Assembly (NCBI RefSeq): GCF_900103445.1
Contig: NZ_FNHS01000002.1
Location: 310,001-374,000, forward strand
Direction of reading: 5' to 3'
Origin: Methylobacterium phyllostachyos
Lineage (GTDB): Bacteria; Pseudomonadota; Alphaproteobacteria; Rhizobiales; Beijerinckiaceae
DNA: 64,000 bases
This document shows, piece by piece, positions 1 to 9,291 of the stretch. Below the pieces are notes generated by a model, which had not been told where the DNA came from, made no database searches, and was given only the letters and a program-made list of their open reading frames with translations. The position numbers were made by a program, and so were the translations under genes. Each line of letters starts with the position of its first letter. Position 1 is the first letter of the stretch.

Positions 1-1
1 C

Positions 2-1912
2 GCAATGATGCTGGCGCTGGGCGCGGCCTTCTGGTTGCAGCTCGACAGCGCCTCCTCGGCCGCCACCTGCGTGGCGATCCTCGCCCAGCCGAAGCGCGGG
101 CAGGCCCTCTCGAAGGCGGTCTACCGCCTGCTCGGCACATTGATCGGCGCTGCGGTGTCGATCTTGGTCGTGGCCTTGTTCGGGCAGGACCGTGTCCTGC
201 TGTTCGTCTCCTTCTCTGTCTGGCTCGGCTTGTGCGTCTTCGTTGCGCAATACTTGCAGGACACCCGCGCCTACGGTGCCATGCTCTCGGGCTACACCGT
301 CGCCATCATCGCGCTGGGCCAGATCGACGATCCGCAGGGCGCCTTCGACGCGGCCGTGTCGCGCGTCGCCGTCATCGTCCTCGGGATCGTGGCGATCACC
401 TTCATCAACGACGCCCTCGCCTCTCCCGACACGTGGCGGGCGCTGCTTCCGCAACTCCGTAAGGCTTGGGACGGGACGCGCCTCTATGCCCGCGAGACCC
501 TGGCGGAGGGCGATCTCGGCGCGACCCGCACCGCCGCGCTGATCCGGACCATCGCACCGATGCGGGCCGATGCCAGCGCCATCGCGGGGGAGCTCGATGA
601 CGGCCCGTTCCGCGCGGCGGGCGCACGCAGCTGCATCGCCGCCCTCTACGTCATGGCGGCATCGATCCGGACTGTGGGGGCCGCCGCCGCCCATCTCCGG
701 AATCCAAGCCCCGCGGTCGCCGAGGCGATGGCGATCTGTCGCCGGGTATCCGACGCGCCCGACCCGGACGCGCTCGAGCGCGATGACGAGCGTCTGCGCG
801 ACCTCGTGGACGCGGCGATCCGGGACGGTCACCGGCCCCTGGACGAGGTGGTGGTGCTTCAGCGCGCCCTCGATTTCGTCTGCGCGGCGACCTTCGCGCA
901 GGACGGAATCAACGCGGTCGCCGATGGCCATGCGCCGTTGCGCGACGCCACTCTGCCGACCCACCGGGATTTCCCCGTGGCCCTGCGCGGCGCCCTTCGG
1001 GTGGCCCTGGGCTTCGCCGCGACGGCCGCGATCTTCGTGGCGCTGGGCCTACCCCAGGCGTCGTTCGCCCTGGTTCAGGTGGCGGCGACCGCGGCATTGT
1101 CCTCGACGACGCCCGATCCCAAAAAATTCGCCACCGGCGTCGTCATCGGGATGAGCTTGGCCGCAAGCTTCGCCTGTATCGCCCGATACGGGTTCCTGAT
1201 CGGGGTTCAGGGTTTCCCGATCCTCGCCCTGGTGATGGCGCCGGTGATCTTCTTCGGCTGCTTCCTGTCGCTGAACCCAAAAACCTTCGGCATCGGCTTC
1301 ATCCTGATCGTGTTTTTCCCGGTGTTGCTCGGCCCAGCGAATCCGCAGACCTACGATGCCCAAACTTTCCTCCTGAACGCATTCCTCGTCGTGGTCTCCG
1401 CCATCATCCTGTCGATCGTCGTCCGCGTCCTGATCCCGGTGACGCCCGCGCAGCAGCGTGTCTTTGCCCTCGATTCCGCGCGCCGGGCCCTGGCGGACGC
1501 GCTCGTCGGCGAGGGCGGTGACGCGACCACGCGCACCAGCCTGAACGCCGACCGGCTGTTTCAATTCGCCAGCTACAGCTCCGGAAGCGGCGCGGTGCGA
1601 CGGGCCAGCCTCGCGCACGCCTTCGCGCTCGCGCGGCTGGAGGCGGCTGCAGCCCGGGCCCATGCCGAACTGCGCCGCCTCTGGTCCGTGACGACCCTGC
1701 GCGATGCGATTGGACGGGCCCGGAGCGGGCTGGCAGCGGCCGACGATCGCGTCCTCGAAACGGCTGCCCGGGACCTTGTCCGCGCGGCATCCGGGCGGGA
1801 TCGCACCGTGCGCCTGATCACGGCGCGGGCCGCCAGCGATCTCGTCACGGCGTCGCGAACCCTCGCCCGACACCGAAAATTCTTCCATCGTCTCGTCGTC
1901 GCTTCAAGTTAG
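2..1912 (+). CDS. FUSC-family inner-membrane efflux protein (5' end cut by window)
   Basis: Likely inner-membrane component of an aromatic-acid or xenobiotic efflux system of the AaeB/FUSC type. The visible 635 residues start inside the first membrane bundle (LQLDSASSAATCVAI near residue 12 is typical FUSC sequence), and the frame stays open to the window edge, so the true start lies upstream. Two blocks of hydrophobic helices (about residues 1-140 and 330-480) flank a soluble middle, the duplicated FUSC layout. The last roughly 150 residues are charged, helical and probably cytoplasmic. The DUF1656 and HlyD genes follow in the same direction, as in aaeB-aaeX-aaeA-like sets. Substrate unknown. 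Confidence 0.85.
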   Translation, partial: AMMLALGAAFWLQLDSASSAATCVAILAQPKRGQALSKAVYRLLGTLIGAAVSILVVALFGQDRVLLFVSFSVWLGLCVFVAQYLQDTRAYGAMLSGYTVAIIALGQIDDPQGAFDAAVSRVAVIVLGIVAITFINDALASPDTWRALLPQLRKAWDGTRLYARETLAEGDLGATRTAALIRTIAPMRADASAIAGELDDGPFRAAGARSCIAALYVMAASIRTVGAAAAHLRNPSPAVAEAMAICRRVSDAPDPDALERDDERLRDLVDAAIRDGHRPLDEVVVLQRALDFVCAATFAQDGINAVADGHAPLRDATLPTHRDFPVALRGALRVALGFAATAAIFVALGLPQASFALVQVAATAALSSTTPDPKKFATGVVIGMSLAASFACIARYGFLIGVQGFPILALVMAPVIFFGCFLSLNPKTFGIGFILIVFFPVLLGPANPQTYDAQTFLLNAFLVVVSAIILSIVVRVLIPVTPAQQRVFALDSARRALADALVGEGGDATTRTSLNADRLFQFASYSSGSGAVRRASLAHAFALARLEAAAARAHAELRRLWSVTTLRDAIGRARSGLAAADDRVLETAARDLVRAASGRDRTVRLITARAASDLVTASRTLARHRKFFHRLVVASS

Positions 1913-1945
1913 CCGTACCCCACGTTAGGTCTTCACAAGGCGATT

Positions 1946-2140
1946 ATGTACGAAGACATTCATATCGGGGGAGTTCTGATCTCTTCGTTCGTCGCGTACG
2001 CGTTGGCCGCGTTCGTCATTCTCCTGCTGCTGCGCCGGGTGTTCGCCCGCATCCGCTTCAGCCGCTACGTCGCCAATGCCCCGCTAGCCGAGGCCGGGAT
2101 CTACGTCTGTGTTCTTGCCCTCCTCATCGCGTTGATCTGA
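1946..2140 (+). CDS. DUF1656 small membrane protein (AaeX-like)
   Basis: A 64-residue protein with two predicted membrane helices (about residues 9-30 and 48-64) joined by a short basic loop, as expected for the DUF1656/AaeX family. It lies between the FUSC gene and an HlyD-type adaptor, which is the family's usual place. Its stop codon is immediately followed, with no spacer, by the ATG of the adaptor, so the two are probably translationally coupled. Its exact role in the efflux complex is not established. Confidence 0.85.
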   Translation: MYEDIHIGGVLISSFVAYALAAFVILLLLRRVFARIRFSRYVANAPLAEAGIYVCVLALLIALI

Positions 2141-3196
2141 ATGCCCGAAACGACCGCCGACGAGGACGATCCCAAGACCGCCCAGCGCGCCGGGACGACC
2201 GATCACGCCGATCCCCTGCCGCTCGTCCCGCGCCGCGGCCGGGGCGCCAAGATCGTCCGCTTGGCCGCCACCGGCGTGATTTTGCTCCTCGCCTTCGGGG
2301 CGGCGGCCTATGTCTGGGAATTCTACGTCGCAGCGCCCTGGACGCGGGATGGGACGGTTCGGGTGCAGGTTGCCAACATCGCGCCGCAGGTCGCCGGCCA
2401 GATCGTTGAGGTGCGGGTCCACGACAACCAAAACGTCCGCAAGGGCGACGTGCTCTACGTCATCGACCCGGTCGATTTCGAGGTCTCGGTCACGTCGGCG
2501 GATGCCGAAGTGAAGAACCGGGAAGCCGACCTGCAGGTGAAGAACGCTCAATCGGCTCGGCGGCAGGCGCTCACCACGGTCTCGACCTCGGTCGAGGAGA
2601 AGCAGCAATATGCCGGTCAGGCCAAGATCGCCCAGGCTGCCCTCGAGAGTGCGCAGGCGCAGCTGCGCCAAGCCAAGATCAACCTCGAACGCACGCAGGT
2701 GAAATCCACCGTCAACGGCCGCGTCACCAACCTGCTGATGCGGGTCGGCGACTACGCCCGGACAGGAACCTCGAACATCAGCGTGGTCGATACCGATTCG
2801 TACTGGATCGACGGCTACTTCGAGGAAACCAAGATGCCCAACATCCATGTCGGCGATCGAGCCGACGTCAAGCTGATGGGATTCGATCCGCGCCTCACCG
2901 GGACAGTGGCCAGCATTACCCTCGGTATCGCGACGGCGAACGCCGCGGCCAGCACGCAGGGCCTGCCGGACGTCAACCCGGTCTACACCTGGGTGCGTCT
3001 GGCGCAGCGCGTTCCCGTCCGGATCCACATCGATCATGTTCCGCCGGAGATCCCGCTGATCGCCGGCATGACGGCAACCGTGGTGGTCAACGGCGGCCGT
3101 GCCCCCGCCCCATCGTGGTTCATGGACCTGCGCGCGCGCGTCTCGGCCCTGACGCACGCGACCACCGCGCCCACCATCGAGGCGGACCGGCGCTGA
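2141..3196 (+). CDS. HlyD-family periplasmic adaptor subunit
   Basis: A 351-residue membrane fusion protein expected to link the FUSC inner-membrane pump to an outer-membrane channel. It has a basic cytoplasmic N-terminus, one membrane helix at about residues 38-58, a first half-lipoyl segment (VAPQVAGQIVEV-like, from residue 73), a helical hairpin rich in Ala, Gln and Glu (about 115-190), the second lipoyl half (STVNGRVTNLLMRVGDYA) and a beta-barrel domain. The start abuts the stop of the DUF1656 gene. No outer-membrane factor is encoded nearby, so it probably uses one made elsewhere. Confidence 0.88.
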   Translation: MPETTADEDDPKTAQRAGTTDHADPLPLVPRRGRGAKIVRLAATGVILLLAFGAAAYVWEFYVAAPWTRDGTVRVQVANIAPQVAGQIVEVRVHDNQNVRKGDVLYVIDPVDFEVSVTSADAEVKNREADLQVKNAQSARRQALTTVSTSVEEKQQYAGQAKIAQAALESAQAQLRQAKINLERTQVKSTVNGRVTNLLMRVGDYARTGTSNISVVDTDSYWIDGYFEETKMPNIHVGDRADVKLMGFDPRLTGTVASITLGIATANAAASTQGLPDVNPVYTWVRLAQRVPVRIHIDHVPPEIPLIAGMTATVVVNGGRAPAPSWFMDLRARVSALTHATTAPTIEADRR

Positions 3197-3986
3197 TCGC
3201 ACCCCCGACGTGACTTTGGACCGGTTCGCCGTGTTGGCCCTCGCCGAGACGGCTCACAGCGTCGACCAGTGCGGCGACACGGACGCGTCGTCCGATCAGG
3301 GCATCCGCTTACTGATCAAGGACGATAGGGAGGGCGACAATCCGTTGGGGCGCCAGTGAAGTTTCCGCGGTGCCGCAGGATCGATCCAAGTGTTTGACCG
3401 ATCTCACTTTGCATCGCGCCGCGACGCCGGCGGCCCCGAAAAAGCTTTTTGCCGGAAAATTGCCAGTTGACGGCTCGTGGCGACGGGCGCAGTCTCCTCC
3501 TGTGCTTCGCGAATGCAGGCACGGATCGGCCGGAAACCTTGAAAGGATCAGGTTTCGCAACGGTTGCGATTGGTCGAAGCTGGAGGAGACAGGGATGACT
3601 CCACCGCAGCGAAACGCCGCCTAGACGGTTCCGGGATCGGTTCGGCCCGTAGCTCAGCGGCATTAGACGGACAGCCGGACGGAAGCGGCTCCAGGGGCGC
3701 AGAAGCGGCCGACACGGCACGCCTTCGAATGCGCGAAAGGCCCCGACTTGAGCCGTTCCGCCGCGGTTTCTTTTCGAAAGATCTGAAGGCTCGCACCTGC
3801 CCGGCGGCGCCGCGGCGGGATTTTGTCGTCACGCGATGACAGTCTCGCGCCGAAGCGCTCCGTTCCGTCCTCGCGCGCAGCCAAGCGACCCAGGGCGGCA
3901 CGACACCGGCAGGTGTGGCGCGTCACGGCATTGCATCGCTGCGCCCGCGAGGACGGCGATGCCGATCCTCAGGGGCGAATGCGCCG
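3197..3986. other. Intergenic region without a convincing gene
   Basis: About 790 bases between the efflux genes and gatB. Reading frames here are short, Arg/Ser/Pro-rich and look non-coding. A tRNA-like fragment near 3643 is not a full tRNA. The only structured element is a palindromic repeat at 3865-3956, listed separately. Confidence 0.6.
3865..3956. repeat. Imperfect palindromic intergenic repeat, copy A
   Basis: Arms at 3865-3889 and 3933-3956 are imperfect inverted repeats around the core CGCGCGCAG and CTGCGCCCGCG, with a central AGCGACCCAGGG. The same layout occurs, better preserved, at 5494-5587, so this is a dispersed palindromic repeat family. Copy A is the more degenerate. Confidence 0.6.
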
Positions 3987-5459
3987 TTACTCGATCCCGA
4001 GCTTCGCCTTCAGCAGTGCGTTCACCGCGGCCGGGTTCGCCTTGCCGCCCGTCGCCTTCATGGTCTGGCCGACGAACCAGCCAAGCAGGGTCGGCTTCTC
4101 CTTGGCCTGAGCGACCTTGTCGGGATTGGCGGCGATGATCTCGTCCACCGCCTTCTCGATGGCGCCGGTATCCGTCACCTGCTTCATGCCGCGGCTCTCG
4201 ACCAGGGCGCGCGGATCGCCGCCCTCGGTCCAGACGATCTCGAACAGGTCCTTGGCGATCTTGCCCGAGATCACGCCCTCGCCGATCAGGTCGATGATCG
4301 CCCCGAGCTGGGTCGCCGAGACCGGGCTCGCCTCGATCGACAGGCCTTCCTTGTTGAGGCGGCCGAACAGCTCGTTGATCACCCAGTTGGCTGCGGCCTT
4401 GCCGTCCCGGCCCTTGGCGACCGCCTCGTAATAGTCGGCGGAGGCCCGCTCGGCGATCAGCACGCCGGCATCGTAGGGCGACAGGCCGTAATCGGTCACG
4501 AACCGGGCCTTCTTGGCGTCCGGCAGCTCCGGCAACCCTTCGGCCAGCGAGTCGACGAAGGCCTGATCGAATTCGAGCGGCAGCAGGTCCGGATCGGGGA
4601 AGTAGCGGTAATCGTGCGCCTCCTCCTTGGAGCGCATCGAGCGCGTCTCGCCCTTGGTCGGGTCGAACAGGCGGGTCTCCTGATCAATCGTCCCGCCATC
4701 CTCCAGGATCGCGATCTGGCGCCGCGCCTCGGTCTCGATCGCCTGCCCGATGAAGCGGATCGAATTGACGTTCTTGATCTCGCAGCGGGTGCCGAGCGGC
4801 TCGCCGGGGCGGCGCACCGAGACGTTCACGTCGGCGCGCAAGCTACCCTTCTCCATGTCACCGTCGCAGGTGCCGAGGTAGCGCAGGATCGTGCGGAGCT
4901 TCGTGACGTAGGCCTTCGCCTCCTCGGACGAGCGCAGGTCCGGCCGGGAGACGATCTCCATCAGCGCCACGCCCGAGCGGTTGAGGTCGACGAAGCTGCG
5001 GGTCGGGTCCTGGTCGTGCAGGGACTTGCCGGCATCCTGCTCCAGGTGCAGGCGCTCGATGCCGACGGTGATCGACGTTCCGTCGGCCATGTCGACCAGC
5101 ACCTCGCCCTCGCCGACGATCGGGTCTTTGTACTGCGAGATCTGGTAGCCCTGCGGCAGATCCGGGTAGAAGTAGTTTTTCCGGTCGAACACCGAGCGCA
5201 GGTTGATCTGTGCCTTCAGGCCGAGGCCGGTGCGCACGGCTTGAGCGACGCATTCGGCATTGATCACCGGCAGCATGCCCGGCATCGCGGCATCGACCAG
5301 CGAGACGTGATCGTTCGGCTCGGCCCCGAACTCGGTGGAGGCGCCGGAGAACAGCTTGGCCCGGCTCGACACCTGGGCATGGATCTCCATGCCGACGATC
5401 ACCTCCCAATCGTGGAGGCCGCCCTTGATCAGCTTCTTGGGGTCGACGGGTGCGTTCAT
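3987..5459 (-). CDS. gatB: Asp-tRNA(Asn)/Glu-tRNA(Gln) amidotransferase subunit B
   Basis: GatB of the GatCAB complex binds mischarged Glu-tRNA(Gln) or Asp-tRNA(Asn), phosphorylates the acyl group and transamidates it with ammonia from GatA. The frame gives 490 residues from the ATG at 5459 ([13 protein letters not shown]). An in-frame start eight codons upstream exists but adds unconserved sequence. Family stretches are clear: [15 protein letters not shown] near the N-terminus, [19 protein letters not shown] mid-protein, [13 protein letters not shown], and a C-terminal GatB/YqeY tail ending in [13 protein letters not shown]. It lies downstream of gatC and gatA, separated from them by a small membrane gene and a palindromic repeat. 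Confidence 0.97.
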   Translation of the reverse strand: MNAPVDPKKLIKGGLHDWEVIVGMEIHAQVSSRAKLFSGASTEFGAEPNDHVSLVDAAMPGMLPVINAECVAQAVRTGLGLKAQINLRSVFDRKNYFYPDLPQGYQISQYKDPIVGEGEVLVDMADGTSITVGIERLHLEQDAGKSLHDQDPTRSFVDLNRSGVALMEIVSRPDLRSSEEAKAYVTKLRTILRYLGTCDGDMEKGSLRADVNVSVRRPGEPLGTRCEIKNVNSIRFIGQAIETEARRQIAILEDGGTIDQETRLFDPTKGETRSMRSKEEAHDYRYFPDPDLLPLEFDQAFVDSLAEGLPELPDAKKARFVTDYGLSPYDAGVLIAERASADYYEAVAKGRDGKAAANWVINELFGRLNKEGLSIEASPVSATQLGAIIDLIGEGVISGKIAKDLFEIVWTEGGDPRALVESRGMKQVTDTGAIEKAVDEIIAANPDKVAQAKEKPTLLGWFVGQTMKATGGKANPAAVNALLKAKLGIE

Positions 5460-5493
5460 GGTCGGTCCGGAGGCGGCTGGCATTCGAGGCCCC

Positions 5494-5587
5494 GCCGTCT
5501 TCGCGAGCGCAGCGAAGCGACCCAGGGAAGCGCGCGGCCTCCAGACGTGGTGTCACTGGATTGCTTCGCTGCGCTCGCAAAGACGGC
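5494..5587. repeat. Palindromic intergenic repeat, copy B
   Basis: Arms at 5494-5520 and 5561-5587 match in 25 of 27 positions as an inverted repeat, with core GCGAGCGCAGCGAAGC on the left. The element would fold into a long hairpin in RNA or DNA. It lies between the small membrane gene and gatB on the transcribed strand, so it may act as a processing or attenuation hairpin, or may simply be a selfish repeat. A second, weaker copy lies at 3865-3956. Confidence 0.75.
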
Positions 5588-5642
5588 AAAGCCTTCGCGT
5601 GCGTCGAGCACAAGATTTCTTAGGAGGCCGCTACCCGCAGGG

Positions 5643-5942
5643 TCAAGCGCGGCGACGGATCGCCTTCTGAGCGCCGTAGCCGACGATCGCCCACAGCAAC
5701 GCCGCAACGGCCCGGACCGGGAAGAAGGTCGGCCCGTCATGGGTCACTGGGGCCGGCCAGGGGATGCCGGCCGCGCTCACCGCGTAGGAGAACAGCACCG
5801 AGAAGCCCAGGGCCGCGATCGCCGCGATGAACACCTTGCCGAACTGGCTCGCAGTCCAGCCGAGATAGAGCGCGACCACGATCAGCGCCGGGTCGAACCC
5901 AGCCCAGATCCAGACCGTCCAGGGGTAATACGGGACGGTCAT
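5643..5942 (-). CDS. Small conserved membrane protein coupled to gatA
   Basis: A 99-residue protein with about three hydrophobic helices and a basic tail (QKAIRRRA). The start chosen is the ATG at 5942, which overlaps the gatA stop in an ATGA arrangement and implies translational coupling. A start three codons upstream is possible. The sequence begins [21 protein letters not shown] do not recognise a characterised family. It sits inside the gatCAB operon, but nothing in the sequence indicates an amidotransferase role. Confidence 0.7.
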   Translation of the reverse strand: MTVPYYPWTVWIWAGFDPALIVVALYLGWTASQFGKVFIAAIAALGFSVLFSYAVSAAGIPWPAPVTHDGPTFFPVRAVAALLWAIVGYGAQKAIRRRA

Positions 5943-7417
5943 GCCCACCACGGCTCGGGCAATTGGGTCCGTCCGGCCGAATCCTCAATCACCTGGGCCA
6001 CCGCGAACAGCGTCTCCTCGTCGAAGGGCCGGCCGATGAGCTGGAGGCCGAGCGGCAGCCCCTGACCATCAAGCCCCGCCGGCACCGCGATGCCCGGGAG
6101 GCCGGCCATATTCACCGTCACGGTGAACACGTCGTTGAGATACATCTCCACCGGGTCGGCCGAGGCCTTCTCGCCGATGCCAAAGGCGGCCGAAGGGGTG
6201 GCCGGCGTGAGAATCGCGTCGACGCCGTCCGCGTAGGCAGCCTCGAAGTCGCGCTTGATCAGCGTGCGGATCTTCTGCGCGCGGACGTAATAGGCGTCGT
6301 AATAGCCGGCCGAGAGCACGTAGGTGCCGATCATGATCCGACGCTTCACCTCGCGGCCGAAGCCGGCGGCGCGGGTATTCTCGTACATCCCGGCGATATC
6401 CTTGCCGGGCACCCGCAGGCCGTAGCGCACGCCGTCGTAGCGGGCGAGATTCGAGGAGGCCTCGGCCGGCGCCACGATGTAGTAGGCCGGCAGCGCGTAG
6501 GAGGTGTGCGGCAGCGAGATTTCCTTGATGGTCGCGCCGGCCGCTTTCAGCCACGCCGCGCCCTCATCCCAGAGCTTCTGGATCTCGGCCGGCATGCCGT
6601 CGACCCGGTACTCCTTCGGGATGCCGATGGTCAGACCCTTCACGCCGCGGGTGACCGCCGCCTCAAAATCGGGCACCGCAAGATCCGCGCAGGTCGTGTC
6701 GCGGGCATCCGCCCCGGCCATGGAGCCCAGCAGGATCGCGCAATCGCGCACCGTGCGGGCGATCGGGCCGGCTTGATCCAGCGACGAGGCGAACGCCACC
6801 GTACCCCAGCGCGAGCAACGCCCGTAGGTCGGCTTGATCCCGACCGTGCCGGTAAAGGCGGCGGGCTGGCGGATCGAGCCGCCGGTATCGGTGGCGGTAG
6901 CGCCCAGGCAGAGGCGCGCCGCGACCGCGGCGGCCGACCCGCCCGAGGAGCCGCCGGGCACGATCGCCGCGTCCGAGCCCTTGCGCCGCCAGGGCGAGAC
7001 CACGTTGCCGAAGGCGCTGGTCTCGTTGGACGAGCCCATGGCGAACTCGTCGAGGTTCAGCTTGCCGAGCATCACGGCACCGTTGCGCCAGAGATTGGCC
7101 GAGACCGCCGATTCGTAATGCGGCTCGAAATTCTGCAGGATCTTGGAGCCCGCCGTCGTGGTCACCCCGTGGGTGCAGAACAGGTCCTTGATGCCGAGCG
7201 GGATGCCCTCCAGCGGCCGGCCCTCACCGGCCGCAAGCTTCTGGTCTGAGGCGTCCGCCATCGCCAGGGCGCGATCCGGCGTCTCCCGGATGAAGGCGTT
7301 CAGCGCGCGGGCCTTCTCCATCGCGTCGAGATGCGCCTGCGTCAGCTCGCGGGCCGAGAGCCGCTTCGCCTTGAGGGCGTCGCGCGCCTCCGCCAGGGTG
7401 AGTTCGTTCGGATTCAC
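5939..7417 (-). CDS. gatA: Asp-tRNA(Asn)/Glu-tRNA(Gln) amidotransferase subunit A
   Basis: GatA is the glutaminase/amidase subunit that releases ammonia from glutamine for GatB. The 492-residue product carries the amidase signature Lys-cisSer-Ser triad: Lys77 in [10 protein letters not shown], Ser157 in [10 protein letters not shown] and the nucleophile Ser181 in TGGSIRQPA, with the expected 24-residue spacing between the serines. Length and the C-terminal region ([19 protein letters not shown]) are normal for GatA. It lies 72 bases downstream of gatC, and its stop overlaps the start of the next small gene. Confidence 0.97.
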   Translation of the reverse strand: MNPNELTLAEARDALKAKRLSARELTQAHLDAMEKARALNAFIRETPDRALAMADASDQKLAAGEGRPLEGIPLGIKDLFCTHGVTTTAGSKILQNFEPHYESAVSANLWRNGAVMLGKLNLDEFAMGSSNETSAFGNVVSPWRRKGSDAAIVPGGSSGGSAAAVAARLCLGATATDTGGSIRQPAAFTGTVGIKPTYGRCSRWGTVAFASSLDQAGPIARTVRDCAILLGSMAGADARDTTCADLAVPDFEAAVTRGVKGLTIGIPKEYRVDGMPAEIQKLWDEGAAWLKAAGATIKEISLPHTSYALPAYYIVAPAEASSNLARYDGVRYGLRVPGKDIAGMYENTRAAGFGREVKRRIMIGTYVLSAGYYDAYYVRAQKIRTLIKRDFEAAYADGVDAILTPATPSAAFGIGEKASADPVEMYLNDVFTVTVNMAGLPGIAVPAGLDGQGLPLGLQLIGRPFDEETLFAVAQVIEDSAGRTQLPEPWWA

Positions 7418-7489
7418 GCTGTTCCCGTCCCCGCGCGCCGCGGCGCGCCCATCAGAAATCCGGTCCGCACGAGTCGAGCCGGAACCGGC

Positions 7490-7777
7490 CTACTCGACCA
7501 CCTTCGGAACCAGGAAGTAATTGTCCTCGGTCTCGGGCGCGTTGGCCACGACGTCGGCGGCGCGGCCGCCCTCGGTGACCACGTCCTCGCGCTTCTTCAT
7601 CGCCATCGGGGTGACGGAGGTCATGGGCTCGACGCCGGACACGTCGACCGTCCCGAGTTGCTCCACGAAGGCCAGGATCGCGTTCAGCTCGCCCTGCAGC
7701 GGCCCGACCTCGTCGTCGGTGACCGCGATGCGCGCCAGATGCGCGATGCGCCGAACCGTCTTCTCGTCGACCGACAT
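7490..7777 (-). CDS. gatC: Asp-tRNA(Asn)/Glu-tRNA(Gln) amidotransferase subunit C
   Basis: GatC, the small subunit that wraps around GatA and stabilises the GatCAB heterotrimer. The 95 residues start at [19 protein letters not shown]. The open frame extends further upstream, but that extension is Pro/Gly-rich and unlike the family, so the ATG at 7777 is preferred. Conserved GatC sequence includes [15 protein letters not shown] and the C-terminal [14 protein letters not shown]. First gene of the gatC-gatA-(small gene)-gatB operon. Confidence 0.95.
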   Translation of the reverse strand: MSVDEKTVRRIAHLARIAVTDDEVGPLQGELNAILAFVEQLGTVDVSGVEPMTSVTPMAMKKREDVVTEGGRAADVVANAPETEDNYFLVPKVVE

Positions 7778-7918
7778 GCCGTCCCGTTCGCCCCTGTCCG
7801 GGGGCGGCCCCCCGGGATCGGCCGGGCTATAGCACCGGCGTCCGACGCGCCGCAACGCAGGGCGTCGGCGGTAGTGGATGGCGGCTCGGACCCATGACGC
7901 TCGAGGGCGGTCCCGCCG

Positions 7919-8107
7919 TCAGGTCACGACGTGGTGCGGCGTTACCGACATCTCGATGGTGATGCCGGGCCGCTGCACCGGCTCGATCATGGCTTGGGTG
8001 AAACCCAGCACCAGGATCTCGAACGCGAGCAGAAGCATGAGGCGGTGCTTGCGCCGCAGGGCGGACCGCGACGGGGCGGAACGGGTGAGCTGGCCGATGG
8101 TCGACAA
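7919..8107 (-). CDS. Small hypothetical membrane-anchored protein
   Basis: A 62-residue frame with a basic N-terminus (SRSALRRKHR) followed by one hydrophobic stretch (LMLLLAFEILVLGF) and a short polar tail. It is divergently oriented from the SUKH-ruvX pair, with an AT-richer gap that could hold both promoters. No family recognised. It could be a real single-span protein or a chance frame. Confidence 0.4.
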   Translation of the reverse strand: MSTIGQLTRSAPSRSALRRKHRLMLLLAFEILVLGFTQAMIEPVQRPGITIEMSVTPHHVVT

Positions 8108-8224
8108 GGCGGGGACCCGAACAATGGTTTAACGATGTGTTTACCTACCTAACACGAACGGCTGCGCGCACATCCGGTGCGATCTACGGAGGGCTGCAAG
8201 GCTGTGGACAGGGAAGCGGGATCG

Positions 8225-8794
8225 ATGTGGGAGCGCGTGTTCACCAGCCTGTCGCCGGGCTTCATCCCGGATGAAGCGGCGCTCGAGCGCGCGGCGGCGG
8301 AACTCGGCTTTCCCCTGCCCGCCTCTTATCGCAGCTTCTGCACGACCTGTGGTGTCGGATTGGCGGGCGATCAGTTCCGGATCGCGGTGCCGGCGCCGTT
8401 CGAGGCGTGCGATCTGATCACCCAGGCGGGCATCATCGCACACAGCGTCGGATCAGCCATCGGGATGCTGGCGGACGGCGCCGAGCCGCACCGATTCGAT
8501 ATCGAGGACGGCGACCCGAGCATCGTCGAGCGGGCCTGCTTCTTCGGCCACGGTGAGGATGGCAGCTTCCTGTTCTGGGACGTCTCCGGGAGCGACGGGG
8601 AATACGATATCTGGCTGCTTGCGCCCGATCTGGAGACGATCCGGTTCGCCGGCGAGACCCTTGGCGACTTCTTCATGACGGTCACCGCCCCGACCGCGCT
8701 CCTGGTGCTGGGCACGGGCGCGGAGCCGTTGCCCGCGCGCTTCGAGGGCGTCACCGAGGCAACCTTGGCACGCAGCGCTCAGGCGGAGTCATGA
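8225..8794 (+). CDS. SMI1/KNR4 (SUKH) family protein
   Basis: A 189-residue protein with the SUKH-fold pattern: ELGFPLPASYRSFC with a following Gly near the N-terminus and a GHGEDGSFLFWDVSG block in the second half. SUKH proteins in bacteria often act as immunity proteins against polymorphic toxins, but solitary copies with other roles exist. No toxin gene is nearby. An in-frame GTG at 8177 would add 16 unconserved residues, so the ATG at 8225 is chosen. Its stop overlaps the ruvX start (ATGA), so the pair is co-translated. Confidence 0.75.
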   Translation: MWERVFTSLSPGFIPDEAALERAAAELGFPLPASYRSFCTTCGVGLAGDQFRIAVPAPFEACDLITQAGIIAHSVGSAIGMLADGAEPHRFDIEDGDPSIVERACFFGHGEDGSFLFWDVSGSDGEYDIWLLAPDLETIRFAGETLGDFFMTVTAPTALLVLGTGAEPLPARFEGVTEATLARSAQAES

Positions 8795-9291
8795 ATTTCG
8801 ACGCCATTCGCGCTTTCTCGGAAGCCTCGCGCGGCGGGGCCCGGCTCATCGGGGTCGATCTCGGCACAAAGACGATCGGCCTCGCGCTGTCGGATCTGGG
8901 GCGGCAGATCGCGACGCCGCTGGAAACGATCCGGCGGGTCAAGTTCACTCCGGACGCACAGCGTCTCGCTTCCCTGTGCCGTCAGCACGCGGTGGGCGGC
9001 CTCGTGGTCGGGCTGCCGCTGAACATGGACGGCACCGAGGGTCCGCGGGTGCAATCCACGCGGGCGTTCATGCGCAACCTCGCGCCTATCTTGCCCCTGC
9101 CCCACGTCTTCTTCGACGAACGCCTCTCCACCGCGGTCGTGACCCGGGCGCTGATCGAGGCCGACGCGTCCCGGGTCCGGCGGGGCCAACTCGTCGACAA
9201 GCTCGCTGCCGCCTACATCCTCCAGGGCTGCCTGGACGTGATGCGCAACTTGGCCGACGCCGATCGGGAGGACGACCCGTTCAACGACTGA
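8791..9291 (+). CDS. ruvX: Putative pre-16S rRNA nuclease / Holliday junction resolvase-like YqgF
   Basis: An RNase H-like nuclease of the YqgF/RuvX family, implicated in maturation of the 5' end of 16S rRNA. The 166 residues contain the first-strand motif GVDLGTKTIGLALSD with the catalytic Asp, GGLVVGLPLNMDGTEGP in the middle, VFFDERLSTA, and a C-terminal LVDKLAAAYILQ with the last acidic residue. Length is slightly above the family norm because of an N-terminal extension. Its 3' end overlaps the convergent dprA by 11 bases. Confidence 0.93.
   Translation: MNFDAIRAFSEASRGGARLIGVDLGTKTIGLALSDLGRQIATPLETIRRVKFTPDAQRLASLCRQHAVGGLVVGLPLNMDGTEGPRVQSTRAFMRNLAPILPLPHVFFDERLSTAVVTRALIEADASRVRRGQLVDKLAAAYILQGCLDVMRNLADADREDDPFND

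Noticed and set aside
1049..1888. Long antisense frames across GC-rich genes (also at 3915-6065, 10529-12625 and others)
   Set aside because: They mirror known genes with Arg/Ala/Gly-rich products and have no family motifs; GC-rich third positions keep antisense frames open.
3643..3720. tRNA-like start GCCCGTAGCTCAGCGG
   Set aside because: Only the first stem and D-arm are reminiscent; no anticodon stem or T-arm with TTC follows, so no cloverleaf can be drawn.
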